Source of the DNA: CAJINA01 sp964636125
GTDB taxonomy: Bacteria; Desulfobacterota; Desulfobacteria; Desulfobacterales; CAJINA01
Direction of reading: 5' to 3'
Assembly: GCA_964636125.1 (NCBI GenBank)
Contig: CAZWPX010000017.1
Location: 16,460 to 80,459 of the forward strand
Length of the DNA stretch: 64,000 bases
Numbering within the stretch: the stretch's first letter is position 1; every line of letters starts with the position of its first letter. This document shows positions 8,731 to 16,294 of this stretch, in pieces. A program made the translations under genes and the position numbers. Under the pieces are notes generated by a model. That model did not search any database. It saw only the letters and a program-made list of their open reading frames with translations, and was not told where the DNA came from.

Positions 8731-10604
8731 GGTTGCTTTCCTCCAGTTTGACTTGGGCCCTGAACCGGTTCCGGGGGGATGCCCTTCTCGCTCCACCCCA
8801 TGGCGCTGTAATAATCCTGTAACATGGTTTCAAATTTTGCCCGGGTTAATCCCGGCTCACCTTCCCGGCTGAAAAACATGTCCGGGAGTTTGTCCTCGAT
8901 ATCTCCCGGGGCATGCCGGATGTTGAACAGTTTCTCGAGGGCGGCGATTTTTTCCCCGGTTTGAAAAAGATCCGCCCGGGTACAACGCAATCCGGTGAGC
9001 CCCTTGAGAAGCCGGATTTCATGCTCAAGATTAAAGGATTTTAACAGCGTTAGGACCGGCACTTTGCACAGTCCCAGACAATCGACCAGGATATTGGTGG
9101 TGACGGCCTTTTTTACCAGCTGCCCCTTGGCCTCTGTTGATTTTATATTCACTGCTTCCCGGGTTCCGAATTCTTTTTCGGCCTCGGCTTCCGTCCAGCT
9201 GTATTCAAGGGAGGCATACACGTTGTTATAATCACCGCCCCGGCTGGATACCGCATAGCCCAGCGCGCTGCCCATGATGGCGGACGGGTGATAGGCGGTC
9301 AACTCCAACCCCTTGACGTGCGCCGCATGCGCAAAAACGCCATTGCCGATAGTCGCGGCGGTTCTGCGGATACCCTGTGCCAGAATTTTTCCCAGGCCCT
9401 CGCCCGCCACCATCTGGTGCAGCAGCCTCTCCATCACATCCGCATTACCCCAGCTAAGATCCAGATCCCCGACCAGATGGTCGGGCAGCAACTTTCTTTC
9501 ATAAAGGTCCATGGCAAAAGCAATGGCCGTGGACGCCGACGTGGTGTCCAGCCCCAGGCGCCCGCAGAGATTGTCCAACCGGGTGATCTGGCCCAGGTCA
9601 AAAAGGCCGCACTTGGGCCCAAGGTTGATGACCGGCTCGAATTCCGGACGTGTGAACAGTTGTTCCGACCTTTCTTTATTCAGCTTAAGCTCGGCCTTGC
9701 ACTGCACCGGGCAGCGAAAGCAGCCGCTGGACCGGACCTTGCTGGCGCCCAGCTGCCGGCCATCTATTTTTTCAATCTGCCGGGTCCCGATGCGGCCATA
9801 ATTCTGACTGCCCATGATTCCGAAATCGTTGGCCCACTTCACATATCCCGCCCCGCCGAATTTGGAGAAGAAATTGAATTCGTCCGATTTCTTTATAGCG
9901 GTCGCATAGGTTTTGACAGCCGCTTTCTGGGTGGGTGTGTCGGCCGAAAAGTGCGTGCGGTCGCCCTTGGTAATCACGATAGCTTTCAGGTTTTTAGAAC
10001 CCATGACCGCCCCCATCCCGGTTCGGCCGGCGGCATGGTCCTTTTCGGTCATAATGGCTGCAAAGCGAACCCGGTTTTCACCACCGGGACCGATGGCCAG
10101 AACCCTGATTTTGTCATCTGGGCGGGATTTTTTTAAGACGTCCTGGGTTTCAAAAGTATCGAGCCCCCACAGGTGGGCGGCGTCTTCAAGCCGGGCACCG
10201 GCGGTATCGATATGCAGATAAACCGGGTGGGACGACTTGCCGGTGATGGCGATGGAAGCCACGTTGCAGGAACGCAGCCAACGCCCGGTATACCCGCCAA
10301 TGTTGGAGCTTCCCAATATGCCGGTCAAAGGTGAGAGAGCGTTCACGTGCAGCCGGGCCGAACCCGGTGCCGACGAGCCTGTCAGGAAACCGCAGGAAAA
10401 CAACAGCACGTTCTCAGAGCTAAAAGGATCTGTTTCACGGGCAAGGTGATGGTAGAGATACCAGACATTGAATCCGCGCCCGCCGATATACGCCAGCCCG
10501 GATTCGGGCATGCCGGAGAAATGGCACTGCTTTGAACTGAGATCGGCCGTAAGCAGGCGGCCGAATTGTTTTACCGTATCTATCTTGCTTTCTCCTGTGG
10601 TCAT
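8727..10604 (-). CDS. Aldehyde:ferredoxin oxidoreductase (AOR family, tungsten/molybdenum pterin)
   Basis: Cytoplasmic tungstopterin enzyme of 625 residues, predicted to oxidise an aldehyde to a carboxylic acid with reduction of ferredoxin. The AOR N-terminal domain shows GRLLTADLS, IGGRGFNVWYL (residues 40-50) and GGYTGRWLRSC. The [4Fe-4S] ligands are C295, C298 and C302 in GCFRCPVQC, with the distal Cys at 508 or 512 in VDCLGLC. The pterin-contact region KNLKAI near residue 205 is intact. It is the promoter-proximal gene of an AOR-methyltransferase pair, and its TGA overlaps the TTG start of the methyltransferase. Oddly, no good Shine-Dalgarno precedes ATG 10604, and a perfect 14-base inverted repeat lies just upstream. 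The substrate may be formaldehyde, glyoxylate or another aldehyde released in amine breakdown; this is inference. Confidence 0.92.
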   Translation of the reverse strand: MTTGESKIDTVKQFGRLLTADLSSKQCHFSGMPESGLAYIGGRGFNVWYLYHHLARETDPFSSENVLLFSCGFLTGSSAPGSARLHVNALSPLTGILGSSNIGGYTGRWLRSCNVASIAITGKSSHPVYLHIDTAGARLEDAAHLWGLDTFETQDVLKKSRPDDKIRVLAIGPGGENRVRFAAIMTEKDHAAGRTGMGAVMGSKNLKAIVITKGDRTHFSADTPTQKAAVKTYATAIKKSDEFNFFSKFGGAGYVKWANDFGIMGSQNYGRIGTRQIEKIDGRQLGASKVRSSGCFRCPVQCKAELKLNKERSEQLFTRPEFEPVINLGPKCGLFDLGQITRLDNLCGRLGLDTTSASTAIAFAMDLYERKLLPDHLVGDLDLSWGNADVMERLLHQMVAGEGLGKILAQGIRRTAATIGNGVFAHAAHVKGLELTAYHPSAIMGSALGYAVSSRGGDYNNVYASLEYSWTEAEAEKEFGTREAVNIKSTEAKGQLVKKAVTTNILVDCLGLCKVPVLTLLKSFNLEHEIRLLKGLTGLRCTRADLFQTGEKIAALEKLFNIRHAPGDIEDKLPDMFFSREGEPGLTRAKFETMLQDYYSAMGWSEKGIPPEPVQGPSQTGGKQP

Positions 10605-10615
10605 CGGGTTGATGA

Positions 10616-10650
10616 GAAGCTATCTCAAATGAGCTTTTTGAGATAGCTTC
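10616..10650. promoter_or_regulatory. 14-bp perfect inverted repeat upstream of AOR
   Basis: The arms GAAGCTATCTCAAA (10616-10629) and TTTGAGATAGCTTC (10637-10650) are exact reverse complements, separated by seven bases. They begin 12 bases upstream of the AOR start codon, where a ribosome-binding site would be expected. It could be an operator for a dimeric regulator such as the neighbouring RpiR protein, or an mRNA hairpin controlling translation. Confidence 0.55.
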
Positions 10651-11112
10651 AAGTCTGTGAAATGTCAACTATTGATACTCAATAACCTGGATGAAGATAT
10701 ATTGCCGATTATTTCTTGAATATCGACAACCTAACTTTCTTTTTGGCGCTTCTGGCACTCCCGGTGGAATACGGCCAGCCCTGCTGGTTACCACCGGGCG
10801 GGTTCATTAGGGAACAGCTATTAGGTTCATGGGACCGGAAATCAAACAAGCGCAAAATGTACGCAGAATGCGGATTCAAAGGCCTTGCATCGCTGGAAAC
10901 TGAATCTGACGGGCATTTTCTTTTCCGGGCGGAGCAGTTCGTGATTTCCATCAGATTTGATGAAATCTTTCACAAGAAACCAATACTGTCAATACAAAAG
11001 ATTTTCATTGATACTTTTCATTACATTTTTGGGCATACGGGGCTAAAAATGGCAACAACCGGCCACTTTGCCGCATTTTGACAGCCTGGCCTGTCAAAAA
11101 TTTATCAGGAGC

Positions 11113-11140
11113 TTGACACTGCACACCATAAATGTAACAA
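11113..11140 (+). promoter_or_regulatory. Candidate sigma-70 promoter of the first RpiR gene
   Basis: TTGACA (11113-11118) is followed after 16 bases by TAACAA (11135-11140), about 40 bases before the RpiR start. The -35 is perfect and the -10 weak. Pattern only. Confidence 0.3.
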
Positions 11141-11179
11141 AGTTAAAAGTTTAAACTCTGCATAGCCGCGGGAGAACCC

Positions 11180-12046
11180 ATGGGTAACGACGCAACCTCC
11201 TTGAACCTGGCGATAAAAAAGCACTATCCCGACCTGACCGCCAAGGGTAAACAGCTGGCTGAATTCACCCTGTCAAACCCCGAGAAAGCCGTCTTTATGA
11301 CCACCCGGAAACTGGCCACGGCCGTAAACGTCAGCGAAGCCACGGTGGTCCGTTTCGTCCGGCAGCTGGGATACGCAAGCTACGGGCTGTTCATCGAGGC
11401 TCTGAAAAAGCTCATCGATACCGAACTCACCTTGATAGACAGGAGCCGGCTGGCCGACTCGTTTGTGCGCAGCGAGGATGCTGAGCTTGAAAGGATTTCC
11501 AATCAGGATATTGAGAACATCCGGGCCATGATCAAGACGATTGATTTATCAGAAGTCAAGACAATCCGGAAAATTTTAAAGGAAGCGGTCGCCGTCCATA
11601 TTATCGGTTCGCGGCTTTCTTATGCACCGGCGTTTTACATGGGTTGGACCCTGGCCAAGCTCCGCAAGAATGTCAATATTTTCAGGGGGAGTGACCGCAC
11701 GACAATTGACCGGCTGATTTTTGCCTCCCCAAAATCAGCGGTGGTGGTTATCGCCACCTCGCGCTATCCAAATGAATTGATTAGAATGGGCAAGCTGGTC
11801 AAGCGCCAGAAGCTGAAGCTGATCCTGCTGACCGACAGTTCGGCCTGCCCGCTGATCCAGTTCAGCGACCATGTCCTCATTGCCCCTTTAAAAACCATAC
11901 CCTTTCTGGGCAATCCGACTTCCCTGATCTGCCTGATCAACTACCTGGTGCATTCCCTGGCAGCAGATATAGGCGACAAACTGAAACCCCACCAGGAAAA
12001 GCTGGAAAAGGCCTACCTGGAAAATGATATCCTGTTTAACTACTAA
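11180..12046 (+). CDS. RpiR/HTH_6-family transcriptional regulator with SIS domain, copy 1
   Basis: 288-residue regulator. The N-terminal HTH_6 domain (about residues 10-85) includes MTTRKLATAVNVSEATVVRFVRQLGY. The C-terminal SIS domain (about 125-250) contains VHIIGSRLSYAPAFYMGW and VVVIATSRYPNELI, and would sense a phosphorylated sugar or other small ligand. It transcribes divergently from the AOR-methyltransferase pair, so autoregulation and control of that operon are likely. It is a clear paralogue of the regulator at 23340-24212: both share RLSY, SRYPNELI/TRYPNELI and a terminal ENDILFN. A GGGAGAA site precedes ATG 11180. Confidence 0.93.
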   Translation: MGNDATSLNLAIKKHYPDLTAKGKQLAEFTLSNPEKAVFMTTRKLATAVNVSEATVVRFVRQLGYASYGLFIEALKKLIDTELTLIDRSRLADSFVRSEDAELERISNQDIENIRAMIKTIDLSEVKTIRKILKEAVAVHIIGSRLSYAPAFYMGWTLAKLRKNVNIFRGSDRTTIDRLIFASPKSAVVVIATSRYPNELIRMGKLVKRQKLKLILLTDSSACPLIQFSDHVLIAPLKTIPFLGNPTSLICLINYLVHSLAADIGDKLKPHQEKLEKAYLENDILFNY

Positions 12047-12309
12047 GTGAACCGCGCCCAGGACAGCATTGACAAAAAAGACATCGTTCCGGTAAGCGGC
12101 GCCTTGATTCTGTTCTTTGGACTGGGGGCCTGCCTGGGACCGGTGCTGTCAGGTTCGGTTTGCCTTCGGTTGCACAGTATCGTTTTAACCAGGAGTATGC
12201 CCATGTCGGTGTTTATCCCGTAGCCCATGGAATCCGTACCGAATCTACGCCCTTGCTGTCACTGTACCTCTGGCACGGGGGGGACCTGGCCCAGAAATCT
12301 CATATTTAA
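12047..12309 (+). pseudogene. Remnant of an MFS transporter C-terminus (frameshifted)
   Basis: Immediately after the RpiR stop codon, a frame beginning at 12047 reads RAQDSIDKKDIVPVSGALIL and continues FFGLGACLGPVLSG. This resembles the last transmembrane region of YcaD-like major facilitator transporters (a VxVSxxLLLxFGxGAxLGP pattern). The sense then moves to another frame from about 12157, reading YRFNQEYAHVGVYPV and RTESTPLLSLYLWHGG, and stops at 12309. This looks like the usual hydrophilic tail of the same family. No N-terminal part is present. I read it as a decayed transporter fragment; it has not been checked by database search. Confidence 0.45.
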
Positions 12310-12343
12310 TAGAGACGCATCAAATATCTTGTCAGGAGAACTT

Positions 12344-13135
12344 ATGGACAACACTATTACACCGCACGACCTGAGAATCCTGCTTGCAGATTATGTGCAG
12401 GCCTATCCCGAAAAATGCAATGAGCGCAATATCTGGCGGGAACCGCTCCTGGTTACTGCCAAAGCCGACGACCGCTTCGATACCCTGCCCCGCATCGCTG
12501 CACGAGACCACGCCCTGCCGTCCGGGCTGCTGGCCGAGGCCAGGTCGGTCGTGGTTTTTTTTGTACCGTTTATAAAAGCACTGGCGGTTGAAAACCACAA
12601 AGGGGATACCCCCTGCCGAAACTGGGGGCTGGCCTACGAAGCTACCAATCGGCTCATCAACCGGGCCAGTAAATATCTGCAGCAGTGTTTTGAGGACCGG
12701 GGTTACCGGGCCGCGCTGACCCCGGCCACCCATAACTTCAACGAAGAAGAACTCGTTTCGCGCTGGTCGCACAAACACCTCGGCCATCTGGCCGGGTTGG
12801 GCCGCTTCGGGGTCAACGCCCAGTTAATCACGCCTTCCGGCTGCGCCGGGCGACTGGGCAGCCTGGTGACGGAAGCGGACCTGGGTAACGCGCCGCTGGT
12901 CACGGAAAACGAGTTATGTCTGTATAAAAACGGCCATAAGTGCCTGGTGTGCCTCAAGCGCTGTCCGGTTGAGGCCGTGTCCACCACAGGCATTAACCGG
13001 CGACTTTGCTGGGAGCGGTTGAAATCGAATTTGGCCAACCTGGAAGCCCTGTCCGGCCTGGACAGTATGACCCACGTCTGTGCTAAATGCCAGGTTCTGG
13101 TGCCATGCAGCCTCAGGGTTCCGAATCCGAAATAA
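12344..13135 (+). CDS. Epoxyqueuosine-reductase-like iron-sulfur protein
   Basis: 264-residue cytoplasmic redox protein related to the QueG-like 4Fe-4S proteins. The N-terminal half carries the DUF1730-type fold (RSVVVFFVPF, WGLAYEATNRLI, HLGHLAGLGRFGVN). The C-terminal half carries cluster ligands: a CX8CX2CX3CP array in ELCLYKNGHKCLVCLKRCP and a second group in HVCAKCQVLVPC. It is shorter than QueG and lacks the HEAT-like tail, so it may be a corrinoid- or redox-linked reductase rather than a tRNA-modification enzyme. Start ATG 12344 follows AGGAG at 12334-12338; a longer frame from 12227 runs into the MFS remnant and is unlikely. It lies downstream of RpiR and converges with the sigma-54 activator gene. 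Confidence 0.75.
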   Translation: MDNTITPHDLRILLADYVQAYPEKCNERNIWREPLLVTAKADDRFDTLPRIAARDHALPSGLLAEARSVVVFFVPFIKALAVENHKGDTPCRNWGLAYEATNRLINRASKYLQQCFEDRGYRAALTPATHNFNEEELVSRWSHKHLGHLAGLGRFGVNAQLITPSGCAGRLGSLVTEADLGNAPLVTENELCLYKNGHKCLVCLKRCPVEAVSTTGINRRLCWERLKSNLANLEALSGLDSMTHVCAKCQVLVPCSLRVPNPK

Positions 13136-13152
13136 AAGCCTCACCTGTCACG

Positions 13153-14583
13153 TTACCGACTGATATTGAATTTTTTGATTTTGTAATAGAGAAGCTGTCT
13201 TGAAATGCCCAGGGCTTTAGCTGTCCGGGTGATATTGCCCCGGTTGACTGTCAGGGTATCCACGATGATCGTCTTTTCGTGGGCGGCCTTGGTCTTGATC
13301 AGGCCGGCGGTTTGGGTTGCCGGCAGCGCCGCCCCCCGTCCCGGGCGGTCTCCCGGCCGGGCTTTCACGGACCAGTTTGAAAAATGGCTTTGCAGGTGCC
13401 GGGGCTGGATTTCGGCATCGGTCCCGACCACATTCATGGCCCCTTCGATCACGTGCTCGAGTTCGCGGACATTGCCGGGCCAGTTATAGACCTTGAAAAG
13501 TTCCATCACTTCACTGGAAATCTGTTTTACATTTTTACCCAGCAGCGCGTTGTGTTTCACTACAAAGTGTTCCACGAGCATTTCCAGATCGCCCATCCTT
13601 TCCCGCAGGGGCACGATATGGATAAACACCACCCCCAGGCGGTAAAAAAGATCCGCTCGCAGGGTGCCGTCCGTTATGGCCACGTGGGGGTCCTTGTTCA
13701 CGGAACTGATAATCTTCAGGTCGATTTCAATTTCCTTCAGGGCCCCGACCCGCCGAATTCGCTTTTCCTGGACACTGCGCAGGATTTTACTTTGCAGCCC
13801 CACCGGCATGGAGTTGACTTCATCCAGAAAAATCGTGCCCTTGTTGGTTCTTTCAAACAGGCCGGCCTTGTTCACCGAGCCGGTAAAGGCCCCTTTGGAC
13901 GTGCCGAAGAGGATACCTTCCAGAAGATTCTCAGGGATGGCGGCACAGTTCACCGGGGTGTATTTCCGGGCACTGCGTGAGCTGTGGTTATGGATGGCGC
14001 GGGCAAACAGCTCTTTACCGGTACCGGTCTCGCCAAAAAGCATCACCGGCGAAGGGGTACCTGCGGCCATGCGGGCCGCATTGAGCGCATCGACAAAGGC
14101 CGGTTCCGCGCCAATGATTCTCTCGAAGGTGATGGAGGCAATATCGAACTGCCGGTCATTCTCAGGCAGCGGCATGGCGGCAATGGTCTCGGCCATGACA
14201 TGGTAATCCTTGACGAAACAGATCGCGCCGACCAGCTTGTCCCGGTTAAAAATGGGCATCACCGTGTGAATGGTATTGGCAAACTTGCCCATGCGGGTGC
14301 GGTAGTAAATTGGTTCATCGATGATGGATTTGCGTTTTGCCAGGCATTGCATGACCAGACTGGTGGTGTTGTCGAGGTCGTAGATATCCGTTATTTTACG
14401 CGAGAGGGCCTGATCCGGAGGCATTTCATCGATACGGGACATGGCCTGGCTGTAATAGACAATGACGCCTTCGGCATTCGTGACGAGCACGCCGTCACTG
14501 AACTCATCGAAGAGGGACAGATAATTGGCACTGTCCAGATCAAGTAAAAATCGGCCGGGCCTGTTTTTTTTAGATTCAGTCAT
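13153..14583 (-). CDS. Sigma-54-dependent transcriptional activator (PAS-AAA+-Fis)
   Basis: 476-residue enhancer-binding protein. The N-terminal PAS-type sensor (about residues 18-130) has the typical SDGVLVTNAEGVIVYYSQAM start. The AAA+ domain has Walker A GETGTGKE, the sigma-54 contact loop GAFTGS and Walker B GTIFLDEV. The C-terminal Fis-type helix-turn-helix is NITRTAKALGISRQLLYYKI. Its ATG overlaps the etfA stop by eight bases, so it is the last gene of the sox-etf operon and probably reports on substrate or redox state. No clear -24/-12 promoter was found in this window, so its targets, including possible autoregulation, are unknown. Confidence 0.93.
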   Translation of the reverse strand: MTESKKNRPGRFLLDLDSANYLSLFDEFSDGVLVTNAEGVIVYYSQAMSRIDEMPPDQALSRKITDIYDLDNTTSLVMQCLAKRKSIIDEPIYYRTRMGKFANTIHTVMPIFNRDKLVGAICFVKDYHVMAETIAAMPLPENDRQFDIASITFERIIGAEPAFVDALNAARMAAGTPSPVMLFGETGTGKELFARAIHNHSSRSARKYTPVNCAAIPENLLEGILFGTSKGAFTGSVNKAGLFERTNKGTIFLDEVNSMPVGLQSKILRSVQEKRIRRVGALKEIEIDLKIISSVNKDPHVAITDGTLRADLFYRLGVVFIHIVPLRERMGDLEMLVEHFVVKHNALLGKNVKQISSEVMELFKVYNWPGNVRELEHVIEGAMNVVGTDAEIQPRHLQSHFSNWSVKARPGDRPGRGAALPATQTAGLIKTKAAHEKTIIVDTLTVNRGNITRTAKALGISRQLLYYKIKKFNISR

Positions 14584-15526
14584 TTTCCAGCAGTCTGGTC
14601 AGCTCCGGTATGATTTCCAGGGCATCCGCAACCGCGTAATAGTCACAGTTTGCCATGATGGCTGCATTTTCATTCGTATTGACAGCAATCACCATTCCAG
14701 CAGTTTTCATGCCGGCAAAATGCTGTACAGATCCCGAAATACCGCAGGCGATATAAACCCGGGGGCTCACCTTTTCACCGGTCTGCCCCACCTGCATGGC
14801 ATAGGGTACCCAGCCGGAATCCACGGCTACCCTTGAGGCCCCCACCGCGGCATGGAGCTTTTCCGCACATTGGGAAAGAAGGGTAAAATTCTTACCGTTT
14901 TTCATCCCCCTTCCGCCGGCAACAATCACGTCCGCCTCGGCCAGATTGATGGTTGCGCCCGAATCGGCAACGTCCGTTGCAATCACCCTGAATCCCCTGG
15001 AAACACGATCGCCACCATCAAATTCCAATATCTCAGCCAAACCCTTTGCCGCCACCGGTTCAACCACATTGGGCCTTACGCCGAACAGCGAGACTTCCCC
15101 GGAGACTTTAAACGTGGCCAGGGTCTTTCCGGAATACTGGGAAGTCTTCACAAGATTCTGATCCAGATCAACGCTGATACAGTCCATGATCAGTGGAGCG
15201 TCCAGCAACGCCGCTATCCTGGGCAGAAGATCTCTGCCCCTGGCAGTTGAGAGGCCAAAAACCGAATCGATCTTAAGTTCCCTGACAGCCGTGGCCATGA
15301 CCTGGGCCCAAACCATCGGATTGTCCCGCTGATCTGCTGCCAGTGGAACATCAAAGATCTTTGCAATGCCGAATGATTCCAGATCCGGTTTTACGGTATC
15401 AACATCTGCATCCAGTACAAAGGCTGAAAGTTCAGTCTCCGGCGCCCTTGCAAGGGTGATCATCCCGAAGTTGGCCGCTTTGATTATCCCATTATCCGCT
15501 TCAATAATGATGCCGATGTTTTTCAT
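14576..15526 (-). CDS. etfA: Electron transfer flavoprotein, alpha subunit
   Basis: 316-residue FAD-carrying subunit of ETF, which accepts electrons from flavin dehydrogenases and passes them to a quinone reductase or ferredoxin/NAD partner. The C-terminal FAD domain shows VIVAGGRGMKNG, SRVAVDSGWVPYAMQVGQTG, and the ETF signature region YIACGISGSVQHFAGM, followed by INTN-like NTNENAAI. The ATG overlaps the etfB stop as ATGA, and its 3' end overlaps the sigma-54 activator gene. It lies directly downstream of the FAD oxidoreductase and SoxBDAG-like genes, so it is the expected electron acceptor. Confidence 0.95.
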   Translation of the reverse strand: MKNIGIIIEADNGIIKAANFGMITLARAPETELSAFVLDADVDTVKPDLESFGIAKIFDVPLAADQRDNPMVWAQVMATAVRELKIDSVFGLSTARGRDLLPRIAALLDAPLIMDCISVDLDQNLVKTSQYSGKTLATFKVSGEVSLFGVRPNVVEPVAAKGLAEILEFDGGDRVSRGFRVIATDVADSGATINLAEADVIVAGGRGMKNGKNFTLLSQCAEKLHAAVGASRVAVDSGWVPYAMQVGQTGEKVSPRVYIACGISGSVQHFAGMKTAGMVIAVNTNENAAIMANCDYYAVADALEIIPELTRLLEND

Positions 15527-16293
15527 GCTATGACCTTAGCCTCTTCCTTGAGGATGGTTGCGATCCTGGCCGCGATTTCCTGCGACGTCCCCTTGATTTC
15601 TCTGGGAGAGCGTTCCTGGGTCAAAAGCTCAAGTTCAATCAGCCGGGCACCGCCCGGCGGCGTATCAAAGGCAAGACTGTTAAAATCAATAGTGCTCACC
15701 GGCTTTTTCCTGGCTTTAACCACATCGGGAAAGGTTGGATAGGAGGGACTGTTCAGGCCGCGTCCGGCGGCAACCACGCACGGCATAGATAGTTCGCAGG
15801 TCCGCGTCTGACCGCCGTCCAGATCATAGGTTACCACCGCCCGGTCGGCTTCGGCCGCAACTGCAACCGCGTTGGTCACGACGGGAAAATCGAACAGGGC
15901 CCCGATGCGAAACATGGTCTGCATGCCTTCGGCATCGATGGATTCCTTACCCGTCAGGATGATGCCTGGAGTTCCGTCCTGCGCGATGGCGGCCTTGAGG
16001 GCCCGGGCGGTCGTCATGCTGTCGCAGGCCGCGTCGGTTTCAATGAGAATCCCCCGGTCGGCGCCCATCGCCATGGCCGACCGGATGGTTTTTTCCGCAT
16101 CTTTTTTCCCCAGGCAGACCGCAATAATCTCAGAGCCCTCAAATTGATTTTTCAAAACAGCCGCTTCCGTAACCGCATGTTCATCATACGGATTCAATAG
16201 AAACGCAATACTCTCATCGATGGTTTTTTCATCTACGATGGTGATGTTCGCGGCTGAATCGGGCACCTGTTTTACACAGACATAAATTTGCAT
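15523..16293 (-). CDS. etfB: Electron transfer flavoprotein, beta subunit
   Basis: 256-residue AMP-binding subunit of ETF. It begins IYVCVKQVPD and contains LLNPYDEHAVTEA, AMAMGADRGILIETD and GKESIDAEGMQT, all typical of EtfB/FixA; the recognition-loop region is near the C-terminus. Its start codon follows the stop of the FAD oxidoreductase by a single base (TAAG then ATG), and it overlaps etfA by ATGA, so translation is probably coupled across the three genes. No third ETF gene or ETF-quinone reductase is in the window. Confidence 0.95.
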   Translation of the reverse strand: MQIYVCVKQVPDSAANITIVDEKTIDESIAFLLNPYDEHAVTEAAVLKNQFEGSEIIAVCLGKKDAEKTIRSAMAMGADRGILIETDAACDSMTTARALKAAIAQDGTPGIILTGKESIDAEGMQTMFRIGALFDFPVVTNAVAVAAEADRAVVTYDLDGGQTRTCELSMPCVVAAGRGLNSPSYPTFPDVVKARKKPVSTIDFNSLAFDTPPGGARLIELELLTQERSPREIKGTSQEIAARIATILKEEAKVIA

Positions 16294-16294
16294 C

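Larger units (their letters stand above)
10605..11179. other. Divergent intergenic region between AOR and the first RpiR regulator
   Basis: 575 bases between divergent genes. It contains the inverted repeat at 10616-10650 and a possible promoter for the regulator at 11113-11140. Open frames at 10716-11081 (+) and 10709-10951 (-) have no ribosome-binding site and no recognisable protein family. I cannot support a gene here. Confidence 0.5.

Noticed and set aside
10716..11081. 121-residue frame between AOR and RpiR
   Set aside because: TTG start without a ribosome-binding site, no family similarity that I recognise, and it overlaps the likely regulatory region.
12270..12290. Possible sigma-54 promoter (TGGCAC followed by a G-run)
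   Set aside because: There is no GC element at the correct -12 spacing.
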